From the NCBI GenBank assembly GCA_033398695.1, contig CM065803.1, positions 101,358,001-101,422,000 of the forward strand: a DNA stretch of 64,000 nt, written 5' to 3'. The translations under genes and the position numbers were made by a program. The notes below the pieces were generated by a model. It had not been told where the DNA came from and ran no database searches. It saw nothing but the letters and a program-made list of their open reading frames with translations. Below are positions 43,157-55,221 of the stretch, piece after piece (the first letter of the stretch is position 1; each line of letters opens with the position of its first letter). This DNA is from Orobanche coerulescens (Eukaryota; Streptophyta; Magnoliopsida; Lamiales; Orobanchaceae).

Positions 43157-43735
43157 TTGACACAGCAGAGTGGTCTTCAAAAGCAGAATTTTGGGAAAAG
43201 AGAAGCATCCAGTGCTGGGTCCGTTCCTACGCGCCTTTATGAGATGAGGAGGTCAGATGATCAGAACACTGCTGCTGTCTTATTCGATTCAGGAGCTACA
43301 CATTCTTTCATATCATTGAACTGTGTTAATCATTTGAAAATATCGTGTTTGCATGATTGTGAACCTTATGTCGTGAGTCTGCCGAGTGGAGAGAGGATTG
43401 TGGGAAATCTAGAAGCTAGAAATTTTCCTGTGTCGATAAAAGGAAGGAATTGGCCATCAAACCTTATTGTGGTCGACATCCGTGGTGACAATTTAATTCT
43501 TGGAGATGATTGGCTCAATCGTTATGGGGCTATTTTGAACTATTGGAATAGAGTTATCTCGATTATTGCTGATGATGGGTTTGAACATTTATTCGAAGGA
43601 TGGAGACCAGGAAGTTTAGGGAAAGTGATCAAGGCCATGAAAGCGGTCAAATTTCGGAATCAGGGCTGTGCCGGATTTTGGTGTTACACCATGAAAAAGG
43701 AAGGAGTAGAGCTCTCATCTATCCAATGGTGAATG
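43157..43735 (+). pseudogene. Right D body: protease
   Basis: Contains [13 protein letters not shown] (catalytic DSG), [19 protein letters not shown] and [19 protein letters not shown]. Relatives have VQILSQPVS before LFD; about ten residues are missing here (DQNTAAVLFDSG), a small in-frame deletion next to the active site. Ends in a frameshift at about 43725 leading into RT. Confidence 0.87.
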
Positions 43736-45020
43736 AATTCTCAGATGTATTCCCTGACGAGCTACCTGGATTACCTCCATGTAGAGATGTAGAGTTTAAT
43801 ATCAAACTGGAACCCGGAGCCGCACCTATTTCCAGAGCACCATACTGTATGGCGCCAACCGAGATGTATGAGTTAAAGAAACAGCTTGAGGAATTGTTGC
43901 AGAAGGGTTACATTCAACCTAGCGTTTCACCTTGGGGAGCGCCCATTCTTTTTGTTTGGAAGAAAGACGGATCCCTCCGATTGTGTATTGATTACAGAGA
44001 GCTAAACAAGGTGACGATCAAGAATAAATACCCATTGCCTCGGATCGATGATTTATTTGATCAACTGCAGGGGGCGACAGTATTCTCGAAGATCGACTTG
44101 AGATCAGGATACCACCAGTTGAGGATTAAGGAATCTGATATACCGAAATCCGCTTTCAATTCCCGGTACGGGTAGTATGAATTTGTGGTGATGCCATTTG
44201 GTCTTACTAATGCTCCGGCTGTGTTTATGCAATTGATGAATCGGATATTCTTAGAATACTTGGATAAATCCGTGGTCATTTTCATTGACGACATATTGAT
44301 TTATTCGAAGGATCCCGAAGAGCATGCAGAACATTTGCGTATCGTCTTGAATACTTTGAGGAATGAAAAACTTTATGCAAAACTTTCCAAATGTGAGTTC
44401 TGGCTTAAGGAAGTAACGTTCCTTGGGCACGTGATACCAACCGACGAAGTTGAGGTAGACCCAAAGAAAGTTGAGGCAATTTTGGAGTGGGAATCTCCTA
44501 AGAACGTGAAGGAAGTCCGAATTTTCTTAGGACTTGCGGGGTATTATCGTCGTTTTGTGGAAGGATTTTTCAAAATTGCTCGTCCGCTTACTCAGCAGTT
44601 ACAGAAGGCTCAGAAATTCATGTGGGATGAGAAATGTCAGATTAGTTTTGATGAGCTTAAGAGGAGACTAACAACGGCGCGAATATTAGCACTACCAGAT
44701 GGAACTGATGGGTTCAAGGTTTACAGCTGCTTCAAATCAGGGTTTGGGTTGCGTGTTGATGCAGAAGGATTGCCTATGCCTCTCGACAGTTGAAACCGTA
44801 TGAGATTAACTACCCGACTCATGATTTAGAGTTAGCAGCTGTTGTCTTTGCCCTGAAGATTTGGCGACATTATTTTTATGGCACTCACTATCAAATCTTC
44901 ACAGATCACAAGAGTCTCAAGTATATTTTCAGTCAGAAGGAATTAAACCTGAGACAAAGGAGATGGCTGGAATTTATTAAGGATTACGACCTGGAAATCT
45001 TTTATCATCCAGGCAAAGCA
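43736..45020 (+). pseudogene. Right D body: reverse transcriptase and RNase H, 3' truncated
   Basis: RT blocks [52 protein letters not shown], then TAG at 44173 in the YGHYE motif, then [18 protein letters not shown] and [11 protein letters not shown]. RNase H starts normally but 2 bp are missing in the YSDAS motif (near 44727), shifting the frame; it recovers at [19 protein letters not shown]. The body stops at YHPGKA (45020). Integrase, tail and 3' LTR are absent. Confidence 0.9.
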
Positions 45021-45036
45021 CACTGTTGTCAAAGAT
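45021..45036. other. Head-to-head rearrangement junction D/E
   Basis: D pol (plus) is recognisable to GGCAAAGCA at 45020. E pol (minus) is recognisable from about 45037 (its DEVGKG segment). The roughly 15 bases between, CACTGTTGTCAAAGA, match neither expected continuation. Both elements have lost their 3' ends including an LTR. Filler at an inverted joint is typical of end-joining repair. Confidence 0.75.
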
Positions 45037-46500
45037 TCCCTTGCCCACTTCATCATGTAACCGAATCATCAGGGGGCCATCCAATTGCTTATATTTGATT
45101 TCATTGGTCAACGATGAAGTTAAGTCCATCACACACAGTTGTCCTTGGACTCTTTGTAACCATACTTCAATTCCTTCACTAATCAACTCTCGTTGAATGC
45201 TGGAATGGGATGTGACCGTCTCCAGCATTCGAATAGAAACGGGTTGCGGCTCAGTGCATCAGCCACTAAGTTCGCTTTTCCTGGATGATAAAAAACTTTC
45301 AAGTCAGTCTTTAATCAATTCCATCCATCTCCTCTGTCGCATGTTCAACTCTTTCTGACTGAAGATGTATTTAAGACTCTTATGATCTGTGAAGATCTGA
45401 CAGTGAGTTCCGTACAAATAGTATCTCCATATCTTCAGGGCGTAAACAACAGCTGCCAGTTCCAAATCATGAGTTGGATAATTAACTTCATATGGATTCA
45501 ATTGCCGTGAAGCGTAGGCGATCACCTTCTCATTCTGCATCAGTACACAACCGAGGCCTTGATTTGAAGCGTCACTGTATACTATGAATCCTCCAGTTCC
45601 TTGTGGTAGTGTTAGAATTAGAGCCGTCGTCAATCTCTTCTTCATTTCATCAAAACTGGCCTGACACATCTCGTTCCATTCAAACTTTTGGGTTTTCTGC
45701 AGTAACTGAGTAAGTGGACGGGTACTTTTGTAAAACCCTTCCACGAACCGACGATAATACCCCGCAAGTCCTAATAAACTGCTGACTTCCTTAACGTTCT
45801 TAGGAGACTTCCATTCCAAAATTTCCTCGACTTTCTGAGGATCTACTCGGACCCCTTCCACTGATACCACGTGACCAAGGAACATCACTTCCTTTAGCCA
45901 GAATTCACACTTAGAAAGTTTGGCATGTAACTGCTCATTCCTCAAGAGCTTTAAAATGAACCTTAAGTGCTGCATATGCTCTTCTGGACTCTTAGAGTAG
46001 ACCAAGATATCATCGATAAACATAACTACGAATTTGTCCAAATACTCTATGAACACTCGATTCATTAACTGCATAAATATAACAGTCGCATTAGTGAGAC
46101 CAAACGGCATCACTACAAACTCATAGTGCCTGTAACAAGTTATGAATGATGACTTCGGAACGCGGATTCCTTAATCCTCAGCTGATGGTATCCCGATCTC
46201 AAATCGATTTTCGAAAACACTGTCGCTCCTTGCAACTGGTCGAACAAATCATCAATCCGTGGCAACGGGTACTTATTCTTGACCATCATCTTGTTTAGCT
46301 CCCATTAGTCGATGCACAATCAAAGCGATCCATCTTTGTTTCGAACAAAAAGAACTGGTGCACCCCAGGGCGAAACACTTGGCTGAATAAATCCTTTGTT
46401 CAGCAATTCTTCCAGTTGCTTTTTCAGTTCATACATCTCGGGTAGGTGCCATTCGATACGGCACCTTAGAAACTGGTGTATCTCCCGGTTCTAGCTCGAT
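45037..46500 (-). pseudogene. Element E reverse transcriptase, RNase H and integrase start
   Basis: From right to left: PYRMAPT-like entry (about 46470), [32 protein letters not shown] (46180), [49 protein letters not shown], then RNase H with [13 protein letters not shown] intact and [15 protein letters not shown] 2-bp loss near 45310 (relatives read DYDLE) shifts the frame. Downstream DALSRNP, ETVTSHSSIQRELISEGIEVW and [10 protein letters not shown] lead to the junction. Confidence 0.9.
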
Positions 46501-47110
46501 GGTAAACTCTACATCTCATTGTGGAGGTAGTCCAGGCAATTCATCAGGGAACACGTCTGGAAATTTGCTCACAATAGGAATAGATGAAAGCTCTACTCTT
46601 CCCTCTTCTTTCTTCATCGCATAATACCAGTACCCGGTACAACCCTGCTTTAGTAGTCTGGCGGTTTTCATAGCTTTGATCACTTTCCCTGAGCTTCCTA
46701 GTCTCCATCCTTCGAATAGTAATTCAGATCCATCGTCGGCTATAATCGAGATATTCCTCTTCCGATAGTTCATAATAGCTCCATATCGGTTAAGCCAATT
46801 ATCTCCAAGAATTAGGTCATCTCCTTGAATCTCTACTACGATCAGATTTGAAGGCCAGTCTTTGCCTCCAATTATTACAGGAAAATCTCTAGTTTCTAAA
46901 TTCCCACAATTCTTTCTCCACTCGGTAAACCCATAATATAAGGTTCACATTCATGAAAACAAGAAATGCTCAAACGATTAACACAAGACAAAGATATAAA
47001 CGAGTGTGTAGCCCCTGTATTGAACAAAACACTAACTGGTTGCGAAAGGATCTGAACGCTACATGATGCGACAGTTGCATTCTGATCATCTACCCTCTTC
47101 ATCTCATAAA
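46501..47110 (-). pseudogene. Element E protease with NTG active site
   Basis: Contains [59 protein letters not shown]. The catalytic triad D(T/S)G of retropepsins is NTG here (GAT to AAT), which would abolish activity regardless of the stops. It is followed by [15 protein letters not shown] and [14 protein letters not shown] at the RT boundary. Confidence 0.87.
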
Positions 47111-48376
47111 GGCGTGGAGGAGCGGATCCAGAACTCGATGCTCCCTTTCGATCGAACTGTCCTCTGCCTCTTCCTCGACCAAAACTCTAGGGTGACTGGA
47201 CACTCTGCTGCGTCTGCGGGACACTCGCCTCTTTCCGGGCCGGATGCGAAGTACGAGCTCCAAATAATTTAGTGGCATCCTTGCAGAACATCGCTCGATG
47301 CCCTTCCTATCCACATTCATAACATGTCACCAGAGAATGATAACAGTCACGCCACAAGTGTCTTGGCGACCACAATTAAAACATTGTTTTGCCGCATCAG
47401 TAAAGGCTGGTATAGATATGGGATTCCTTCTGCTTTTGGATGGTTGTGGAGGCTTTTTAAATGAGTGGAAAGATGACTGAGCCTTGTGGGGCCCACTACT
47501 CTTATATTCTAAAAAACCACCAGTGACCTTTTGCTTCTTGGATTCAGAAAACTTTTCCATAGCTGCTACTTTCATTTCATATGCCAAAGCTTTGTCTTGA
47601 TACTGGCGGAGAGTGGTGCATTCAAAACCTGACATGTACCTCTGTATCTCCGGATTCATTCTCATGCCGAAATGAATCATCATTTCCGCATCAGTTCAGG
47701 CATCGAACAAATGCTAGTTGTTGATTAAATATCTTAATCATTTGGGCTACAGATTCATCCGTCGGTTGTGCGGAGAAGAACTATCGAACTTTATCTTTCC
47801 TCACCGGACGAGGTCAGTATTAGGCTTCCATCATCAGTTTGAACTCTCCCCAATCAGCATCATGATTGATAGGTCGAATGGATTCCCACCACTCAGATGC
47901 TTCTCCCGTTAGGAAATATTGGGCAACAGGGGTTATCCGGTCGTCTGGGCAGTTAATCCCTGCAAATACTTTCTCCATATCTCTCAGCCAGTGATCCCAT
48001 GATGGCGTCTTGGATAAACCATTGAACCTCGGCGGGTGCATCTTCACCACCTCCTGTAGCCATCTGTCTCCTCGATTTCCCTAGTTTCGGATGCCTTGCT
48101 GTCTCTCTCCCGGCTACAACCCTACCGCCACTTGCATTCTATCCACAACTTGAGCAAATTGGGTCATTTGGTTGACCACCTGACGAAGGATGTCGGGAAC
48201 AGCAGGTTCGGCATCAATTTCCACAGTTTGCTCTCGTTCATTTTTGCAGACTCTTGTTGTTCGCCAGCACTAGAGTTAGCCTGATTTGATAGCGAATCAG
48301 AAACAGAGGGTGAATCTTCCCTCTCATCATTTCTACGTCCGCGTCCGCGACCGCGTCCACGTCCTCCTCTCAACAT
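47111..48376 (-). pseudogene. Element E gag
   Basis: ATG at 48376 starts MLRGGRGRGRGRGRRND. Capsid blocks HPPRFNGLSKTPSWDHWL, YFLTGEASEWWESI, CTTLRQYQDKALAYE are present, with a gap and frameshifts near 47700 and 48060-48250. One zinc knuckle is CFNCGRQDTCGV, i.e. shifted out of frame after the second Cys; the second lies near 47320. Order and length agree with C, D and F gag. Confidence 0.87.
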
Positions 48377-48599
48377 ACTGTGAGCATACATACTCAATAT
48401 TCAAGAAACAATATCGTTCTAACGTTCAATTATCAAAAAGGACATAACATGTAAAGGATAAGATAGAGTTTAGGAAACTTATAACCACCGCTCACATTAA
48501 GACGTAGGCAGTGTAGTGATATTATTCGCGGCCGGTTAACTCCGAAAAGACACGTCTGAACCCTAATTTAACCCAACGGCTAAGATATCCATAATCTTA

Positions 48600-48611
48600 G
48601 CTCTGATACCA
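48600..48611 (-). promoter_or_regulatory. Primer-binding site of E (tRNA-iMet)
   Basis: TGGTATCAGAGC on the minus strand, exact, 5 nt from the LTR end at 48617. Confidence 0.94.
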
Positions 48612-48924
48612 TATTCTGTAACACCCCAAGATATTCAGGATTATTACAGCGCCGTAATTCCTTGAAATGAGGATTTACTAGGCTATGAAATTTAAAACAA
48701 CATTATTAAATACCAACAGCAAAATTTATTATTACATTACAAGTCTAGAAAAATGCTAATCGGTCAACTCCCGATAATAACCATCAAATACAACCAAAAA
48801 CGACAATGTACTCGAGTACTTTATTAAAACAAAACACAACAGACAAACTCTCCCAGCCACAAACATCACGCTGCACCCTCGTCATCATGTAGCTCTAGTA
48901 GTTGTTTCCCCGCCCTCTTGGATC

Positions 48925-50233
48925 CTGAACATAAAACTAATGTTCAACCACGAAGGGGTTAGCGCAACGATGCAAGTACAAATACGATAATTACACAACA
49001 ATGATTTATTCAGCGGCCCCTGAACAATAACATCAATAATATCAACAATGATAACCACAAGTTTCCCCAATGAGAAACAATCACAAGAAAATGCACAACA
49101 CAACATATCAATCTCAACATACTCATGGTATTCCAACGATCCAGCGCACACAGCATAGATTCCCATGATGATCCCGTCGGACCAACGCATGGTGGAAGTA
49201 CCCGTACAACAATTCAGCGCACACAGCTATAGATTCCCATGATGATCCCTTCGGACCAATGTATGGTGGACAAAAACAATCACAATACATATGTACGACA
49301 CATAACGACATAATCGACATCAACATGGATAAACATAATTAAAGTACTTGCCTTATAAAAATGGCAAGAAATAAATACTTCAACGACTTCAACAACTCGA
49401 AGGCCGCCCCTTCGATCAACCGTTTGCAAAGCTCGAACCTTACACAAAAGGAAATAACGACAAACTCAACTTACGTAACAAGACTATCACACGAACATGT
49501 TAAATGCTCCAAAAGTGACCGAACTAGTTATCATCATACGACTGATTCCCGGGTAATTACTTAAAGTATTCTACGTCGAACGAATAACACACTACATGTG
49601 AAACGAAGGATCATAATAGGAATAAGATGTCGACGTCTACAATTCAAGGATATGCTAGACATCAAAATCTATACTCCAATCTCTTTTATCAACCCTAAGG
49701 TATGGTTCGATTAATATGCAATTCATAATAAGGATGGACATAATCAACCGAGTTCTAGGTTAATCTATCACAAGGATTACCGTTCTACGATGAAATAGTT
49801 CTTCATACAAAGGTTCCACATTCAATATGGTTGTTTACCGATATAATCATTTCATCTCAACCTATTATGAATATTATCTAATCACAACCAAATCCTTACA
49901 AGATATGCATTTAATCTTGATGAACACCCTCACCATTCTTCCACTTGAATTTATTAATCATAAGTGATATCATAACACGTCCTTTTTCATTAGAACATTT
50001 CGAATTCATCAGCAATGTATGGTATAATCTCAGAAATCTTCATTCCAAATTTTAACACAATCAAGGCTCAACTCAAAATCCTCTTAACAATATAACAACC
50101 TAAGTCTAATCGTTCCTGCCCTCCTAAACATGGTGTTCAATTCATAATGTTCACAACAAACTCCATAATCTCAGTAGCATGATCATAATTGACACTAAGG
50201 ATATGAATTCCAGTTGATGAAGGATTAACATAC
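48925..50233 (-). other. Predicted intron inside LTR E
   Basis: Donor AATTAAG/GTATGT at 50233, branch point CTAAC at 48958-48962 (minus), stem-loop AACCCC-TTCG-TGGTT, acceptor TTTTATGTTCAG/GATCC ending at 48925. Length 1309 nt; branch A to acceptor 34 nt. Confidence 0.6.
49133..49270 (-). repeat. GGTCCGACGGGATC tandem repeats in LTR E
   Basis: Two units with GGTCCGACGGGATCATCATG, GGAATCTAT(A)GCTG and GCGCTGGATC(G)TTGGA read on the minus strand; the unit length matches LTR C most closely. Confidence 0.83.
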
Positions 50234-50445
50234 CTTAATTTAGAGGAGAACGACGAAACACATGGTGAAACTCAACACCGGAAGCTTGAACACTAATCTA
50301 CAAAGGTCTAAGATCTTCTAAACCGAACTGAGAGGTTGATATAAGGGATTTATAGAGATGGGGAACTCTCAAATTTGCAGAAAATCGGACATGGGTGTAG
50401 GTGAAATGAAAGGAGGTTGATGTATATAAATAGAGTCCATCGATA

Positions 50446-50794
50446 TTACGTATGTTATGCACAAGGCATTACGTACGTTAGCGTCTTAATGTACGCTAAC
50501 AACAAAACCTTTACATACGCAATCATCTGTCGAAGTTCACTTTCTCATTTTCCATCCTCCATAACGTACGTTAACAAAGCTTTACGTATGTAATCCTATC
50601 ATCATAGCGTACTTTATCACCCATCTCTAATGTACGTTATGCTCGTTGACCTGCTTTAACAAAGGTTGTCCAGATACACGCCGACCTCATTTTTCTTGTC
50701 TTGACCGCATCTTACGTACGCTACGCTTGCAACATAACGTACATTATCCGTAGCTCGTAGCGTACGTTATATACAACTTCCAACGTACGTTAAT
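50446..50794 (-). repeat. Dyad array I of LTR E
   Basis: About ten sites related to TTAACGTACGTTAA, many decayed by C to T or G to A changes (TTACGTATGTTA, TTACGTACGTTA, TTACGTACGCTA). They lie upstream of the TATA-like box on the minus strand. Confidence 0.88.
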
Positions 50795-50957
50795 GTCATG
50801 CAGAATCATGCATGAATTGACAAACTCCACACAATGTGATCATGAATATCAGAATAGAAATACGGAAAAATCACACTTCGACTCTCAATATGACGTAATA
50901 AAGTACCACAATGTTCAAATACATATGAAAATACTCAACAATTATCCGGGTATAACA

Positions 50958-51629
50958 AATTCAAGGAAGAAGACCATGATAATTGGATAATTTAATTATC
51001 CATGCGTTTATTTTGTCTTTTACTATTTTGATATATGGCATGTATGAATGTATGCATGATATGTTTCTTGCATGTTAGGACGAGAAAATTAAAAACCATA
51101 AGGCTAAAATAACTAAGTGATTAAATTGATTTATTTTAAATTAAATTGATCTCCATAATTAATTTAAATTGTGAATTAATTAGCATGCGCGTTGATATTA
51201 GGGTCTTCATCCATATCGGATGTGTTAATTATAGGTTCGCTAGTTTTAAATTCCAAATGATAACAAAAGTTAAATATTATTTTTTATGATAGGACCTCTC
51301 CATCTGTAGGACTATTATTTAAATGATAATATTTTAAGGTTGTTAAATTATGGTGTTCACTTAGGTATATTAATTAATAAGCTCCCCATCGGAGTCTATG
51401 TTAATTAATACATGGCGAAGAGGAACCATTAATTTTACTTATCATTACGTAAATTGACTAGATAGTAAAATTAAAGACGTAAAACTCTACTTGAAAAATG
51501 TGTGTGTAAACGTCCACACGATCATGGCTTGCATATGCAGTTTTTTCAAGGCGTTGGTTGCTAGCATATATATTGTGTTTTGAGTTGTTTCAATATATTT
51601 TGCTATGCATTATGTGATGAATGTTTTAA
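50958..51629 (+). other. AT-rich sequence before the copia fragment
   Basis: No ORF of note. Includes ATATGTTTCTTGCATG and ends in TTTTATCTCAG just before the copia gag homology, so it may be the leader or LTR of that copia element, but I find no paired LTR, primer site or target duplication. Confidence 0.4.
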
Positions 51630-52120
51630 TTTTATCTCAGATTTCTTTCAATCCACTTGCTGTAATTCTCAAAGAAAACAAACTAGATGGCACTAACTTT
51701 GCTAATTGGAAACATAATCTTAATATTGTCGTGACTGTTGAGGCACACAAGTTTGTTCTAACTAAGGAATGCCCATTGGAACCAGATGCGGATTCGACAC
51801 CTGATGAGGTGAAAGAATACTGCAAATGAAAGAAATATGATGAGATGGCTCACTGTTACATCTTGACTTCTTTAGCAAATGTATTGCAGCATGAGCATCA
51901 GAGTATGGGCACGACCGCGAAATGATGAAAAATATCAGCGAGATGTTTGGTCATCAGAACCGGGCGGCTAGGCAAAATGCTACGAGGGTCTTGATGACGA
52001 CCCAAATGCCTGAAAGAACCCCAGTAAGGGATCATGTTCTAAAGATGATTTCTCATATAAATGAACTTGATATTTTAGGGGCTACTATTGATGCGGAAAT
52101 GCAGGTCGATATCATCCTAG
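51630..52120 (+). pseudogene. Ty1/copia gag fragment
   Basis: Translation FNPLAVILKENKLDGTNFAN, WKHNLNIVVTVEAHKFVL, YDEMAHCYILTSLANVLQ, MMKNISEMFG, TTQMPERTPVRDHVLKMISH, INELDILGATIDAEMQVDII. These are the usual blocks of copia Gag (UBN2-type domain), which forms the capsid. Defects: TGA at 51827 (relatives have Trp) and a frameshift near 51910. It ends where TGTAACATCC of LTR G begins at 52121, preceded by CCTAG, the expected target site of G. The rest of copia pol is not in the window. Confidence 0.82.
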
Positions 52121-52800
52121 TGTAACATCCCCTAACCTAGTAGCTGAACCGCAAAGGGGTCTGTGCTACCAAGTTGGGGAATATCACTCCTTTATACTTT
52201 GAAAACCATAATTTTAAATTTGGTAAAAGCAAAACTCGAAAATATAACTCAAACTGGTATTATTTGTTCAAAACATTACATAATCTTAAGTTTAATACAT
52301 AACCAAAACCATAACAGAGCTGTCTTATTTAAAACAAAACATAGTCTTTCAGCATAGGGGCAAAATAGCTAGGGAACATGGCATATGGACAAGTCTCCGA
52401 CTGGCGGCACTGAATAAGTCGTATCATAAGAATCTAGTGAGCTAATGGATCAATAAGATGAAACTTCTGTAATAACTAAGTATCACATATCACATTCATC
52501 AACGAATAAGTACTCTATATGATATAGTCATGTTCTAGTAAAATTCTTTCATCAGGTACTCTTGAAGTGTGATACTCGACTGATAGTGATAGGCCATGGT
52601 TTTCGGAACCTGTTCATATAATTGGCTAATAAAAAATATATACGGTGGTTCCCATATTGGTTTTTCAACCAATGGTATTAACCATATTCAATCTTTTTCA
52701 TTCACCGTGGGTTTCCTTGACCGACTTTCAGCCGCAAGTATTTGCCACTACATGTTGGGTCCGCCGGTCCCCCATGTCCCGTGCCTACACGCCATCAATC
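52121..52800 (-). repeat. LTR G, left part
   Basis: Starts TGTAACATCCCC, the usual form of these LTR ends on the plus strand, inside the copia gag. No primer site lies to its left, so this end is the outer end of a 3' LTR or of a solo LTR. It is interrupted at CAATC (52796-52800) by F and continues at 62458. No coding sequence. Contains GGGTCCGCCGGTCCCCC near 52760. Confidence 0.6.
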
Positions 52801-55186
52801 TGTAACACCCCGAGATATTCGGAATAATTACAGCGCCGTAAACCCCTTAAGAAAGGATTTACAAGGCTAAATAAAAGAAATGTAAATTTAAGACATCAAT
52901 ACCACGGGAATTCAAGTTTACAAAACCGGTCCAACTGGTTCCACGAGTAATTAATACAACCATATCGAAATGATATTAATAAGACATTCGTACTCGAGTA
53001 CTGAAAAGGAAATCAAGAAGACAATCAAAACAACGACAAACATCACTGAACCCCTTCGTCGTGACATCGGTACTGTGGCTATTTCCCCGATCCTCGGCTA
53101 CCTGAACATCAAAATAAATGTCCACCCCCGAAGGGATTAGCAAAACGATGCTAGTACAAGTATCATATTAAACAAATCAAATATGCATCAACAATACATA
53201 ACAAGATACACCACACGGACTTCGGCTACTGGAATCCGACAATGCGAATCCACAAGATTCCATTAACACAGCAAGGGTATTCCAATGATCCAGCGCCCTC
53301 AGCATAGATCCCAAGATGATCCCGTCGGACCAACACGAGGTGGAAATAACCCGTCCAATGATCCAGCGCCCTCAGCCTAGATTCCAAGATGATCCCGTCG
53401 GACCAACACGAGGTGGACATCCGATCCAGCGCCCTCAGCATAGATCGCACAACAAACACAAACACAACTCATGCATACATATAGGCCAGATCGCCATGTC
53501 CATCAACATGAACATACAAACACTAGATAACAAATATCATGACAATTTAACGAAATAAATCTCATGTTCGACAACATGAATAATCATACGCATGCTCAAA
53601 ATACCAATATTAACATATTATGATACTTGCCTCGAAGATGGCAAGAACGAAACACTTCAATGTTCTCAACACACTCGAAGGCCGCCTCCTTCGATCAACG
53701 TAGCAAGCTCAAACCTTAACAAAATAAATGTTATACAAATCATCTCAAGTCGAACGATTGCCTAACAATTCGGTCTACGGCCCAAAAGCTCAAAATATGC
53801 AATCTGCCTGAACCACTTAGCGTACGCTACGTACTCTACGTAACGTGAGCTAAGCCTGCCTGTTAGCGTACGCTATCGTCTAAGCCTAGCGTACGCTAGC
53901 CATGGACTGATAGTTCTCTCTGATCAGCCGACTGACTCGGCTAATATCATAATGTACGTTACGTACCAAACGTAGCGTGCGTTAGCTTATCCCCGATAGC
54001 GCACGTTAACTTACGTATGTTAGCGTGCACTAACCGTGCATGGCAAATTACTACTGGTAGAAAACTGGATCTAATGGTGATGAACTCATGAATTCTATGG
54101 TGATAATACATGTCATCCCCGTGCATACCATGCTCATAAGGTTTTGTGAAAGTTCTATACGGATTAAACGACTACGAGATACAAGGTTACGTATAATCAT
54201 TACTACACCATAAATCATCTAGATCTTCAAGGAATATCCTAAGTTCAATCCGTTATATGTCCCAAAACGTATGATTCCTTTATGTAAAGGCATAAGAGCT
54301 AGAAAATCTCCATATAGTGATCACAAATCGGTTTGAAGCTTCAGAATATGCTAGGAGTTCGAACACTAAAAAGGTTCAAAGGATTATATGAAGAATAAGT
54401 GCCGAAACGTCAAAATATCCTTCTAACACATGATGATTCGACTATTAACGAATTAACTGACTAGATAAGCATGATCAAACGTCCTTCAGAATACTACTAA
54501 TATTGGTGAAGAATCACCTACCTCAAAGTAGTGAAGAACAAGGAGGAAATCGAAGCAATCCAACGTCGAAGGCTTGAACACCAATCCTCAATGATCTACA
54601 ATCTTCAACACGAGCTAGGATTCTGATATGAAGTGTTTAGGATGTAGAGAGTAATACTCTAAGTATAAGAATTCGGATGTGGGAAAATAAAGGACTGAAA
54701 ATACGAAAAGGATGCTATCCTATTTATAGGAAATGGTTATTAGCGCGCGCTAGTCCATACTCTTAGCGTGCGCTAACGGCTTACTGACTTCACTGTACTC
54801 AGAACTTAGCGTGCGCTATTCTCATGTCAGTAGCGTGCGCTAAGGCATTGACTTGGCTTTTCCAGAAAGCCATCTAGGTTAATCCCGACACAATCCGACC
54901 AAGATCCCCAGCCTGATCTCACCTACCACACGTCTCAATCATATTGACCACGTATAGAGTGCGCTAATGTTCCTTTGTAGCGTGCGCTACGGATCCATGT
55001 TAGCGTACGCTACACATAGACGATAGCGTGCGCTACATGTGCAGAATCACAATCTTAAATCACATTCATGAAATTATACGCTCAACAACACCGGACTATG
55101 AGATACGGAGAATAATACTCAGATTAAAGTACAACAATTACAATATCACAAGTTCCAAATACATATCAGAAATCTCGGGTATTACA
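52801..55186 (-). repeat. 3' LTR of F
   Basis: TGTAACACCCCGAG...GGGTATTACA. Array II 53817-54035, array I 54739-55036, TATA 54721-54728, predicted intron 53102-54521, tandem repeats 53287-53446, hairpin near 53124-53136. Confidence 0.95.
53102..54521 (-). other. Predicted intron inside the F 3' LTR
   Basis: Same signals as in the 5' LTR: donor TTTGAG/GTAGGT at 54521 and acceptor TTTTGATGTTCAG/G ending at 53102; 1420 nt, the same length as in the 5' LTR. The hairpin here reads CCC-TTCG-GGG. Confidence 0.57.
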
Positions 55187-55198
55187 TCCTTTCTCCCT
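55187..55198 (-). promoter_or_regulatory. Polypurine tract of F
   Basis: AGGGAGAAAGGA on the minus strand, abutting the 3' LTR; the expected primer for plus-strand DNA synthesis. Confidence 0.8.
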
Positions 55199-55221
55199 AA
55201 AAAGAAGTTTCGTCCCGAAAC

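Larger units (their letters stand above)
45037..50957 (-). mobile_element. Element E: 5' part of a Ty3/gypsy chromovirus
   Basis: Minus-strand element with 5' LTR 48617-50957, exact iMet primer site 48600-48611, gag, protease, RT, RNase H and the first part of the integrase linker. Integrase core, tail and 3' LTR are missing at the 45036 junction. TGTTATACCC is the outer LTR end, so the terminal TACA has become AACA. AATTC (50958-50962) would be the target duplication; its partner is lost. Several stops and frameshifts. Confidence 0.92.
48617..50957 (-). repeat. 5' LTR of E (2.34 kb)
   Basis: TGTAACACCCCAAG to GGGTATAACA. On the minus strand: array I 50446-50794, a TATA-like TTTATATA at about 50423-50430, donor 50233, tandem repeats 49133-49270, branch point and hairpin near 48936-48962, acceptor 48925. 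I see no second dyad array in its intron. Confidence 0.92.

Noticed and set aside
50958..51629. Paired LTR or intact 5' end for the copia fragment
   Set aside because: I could find no primer site, repeat partner or target duplication in this stretch.
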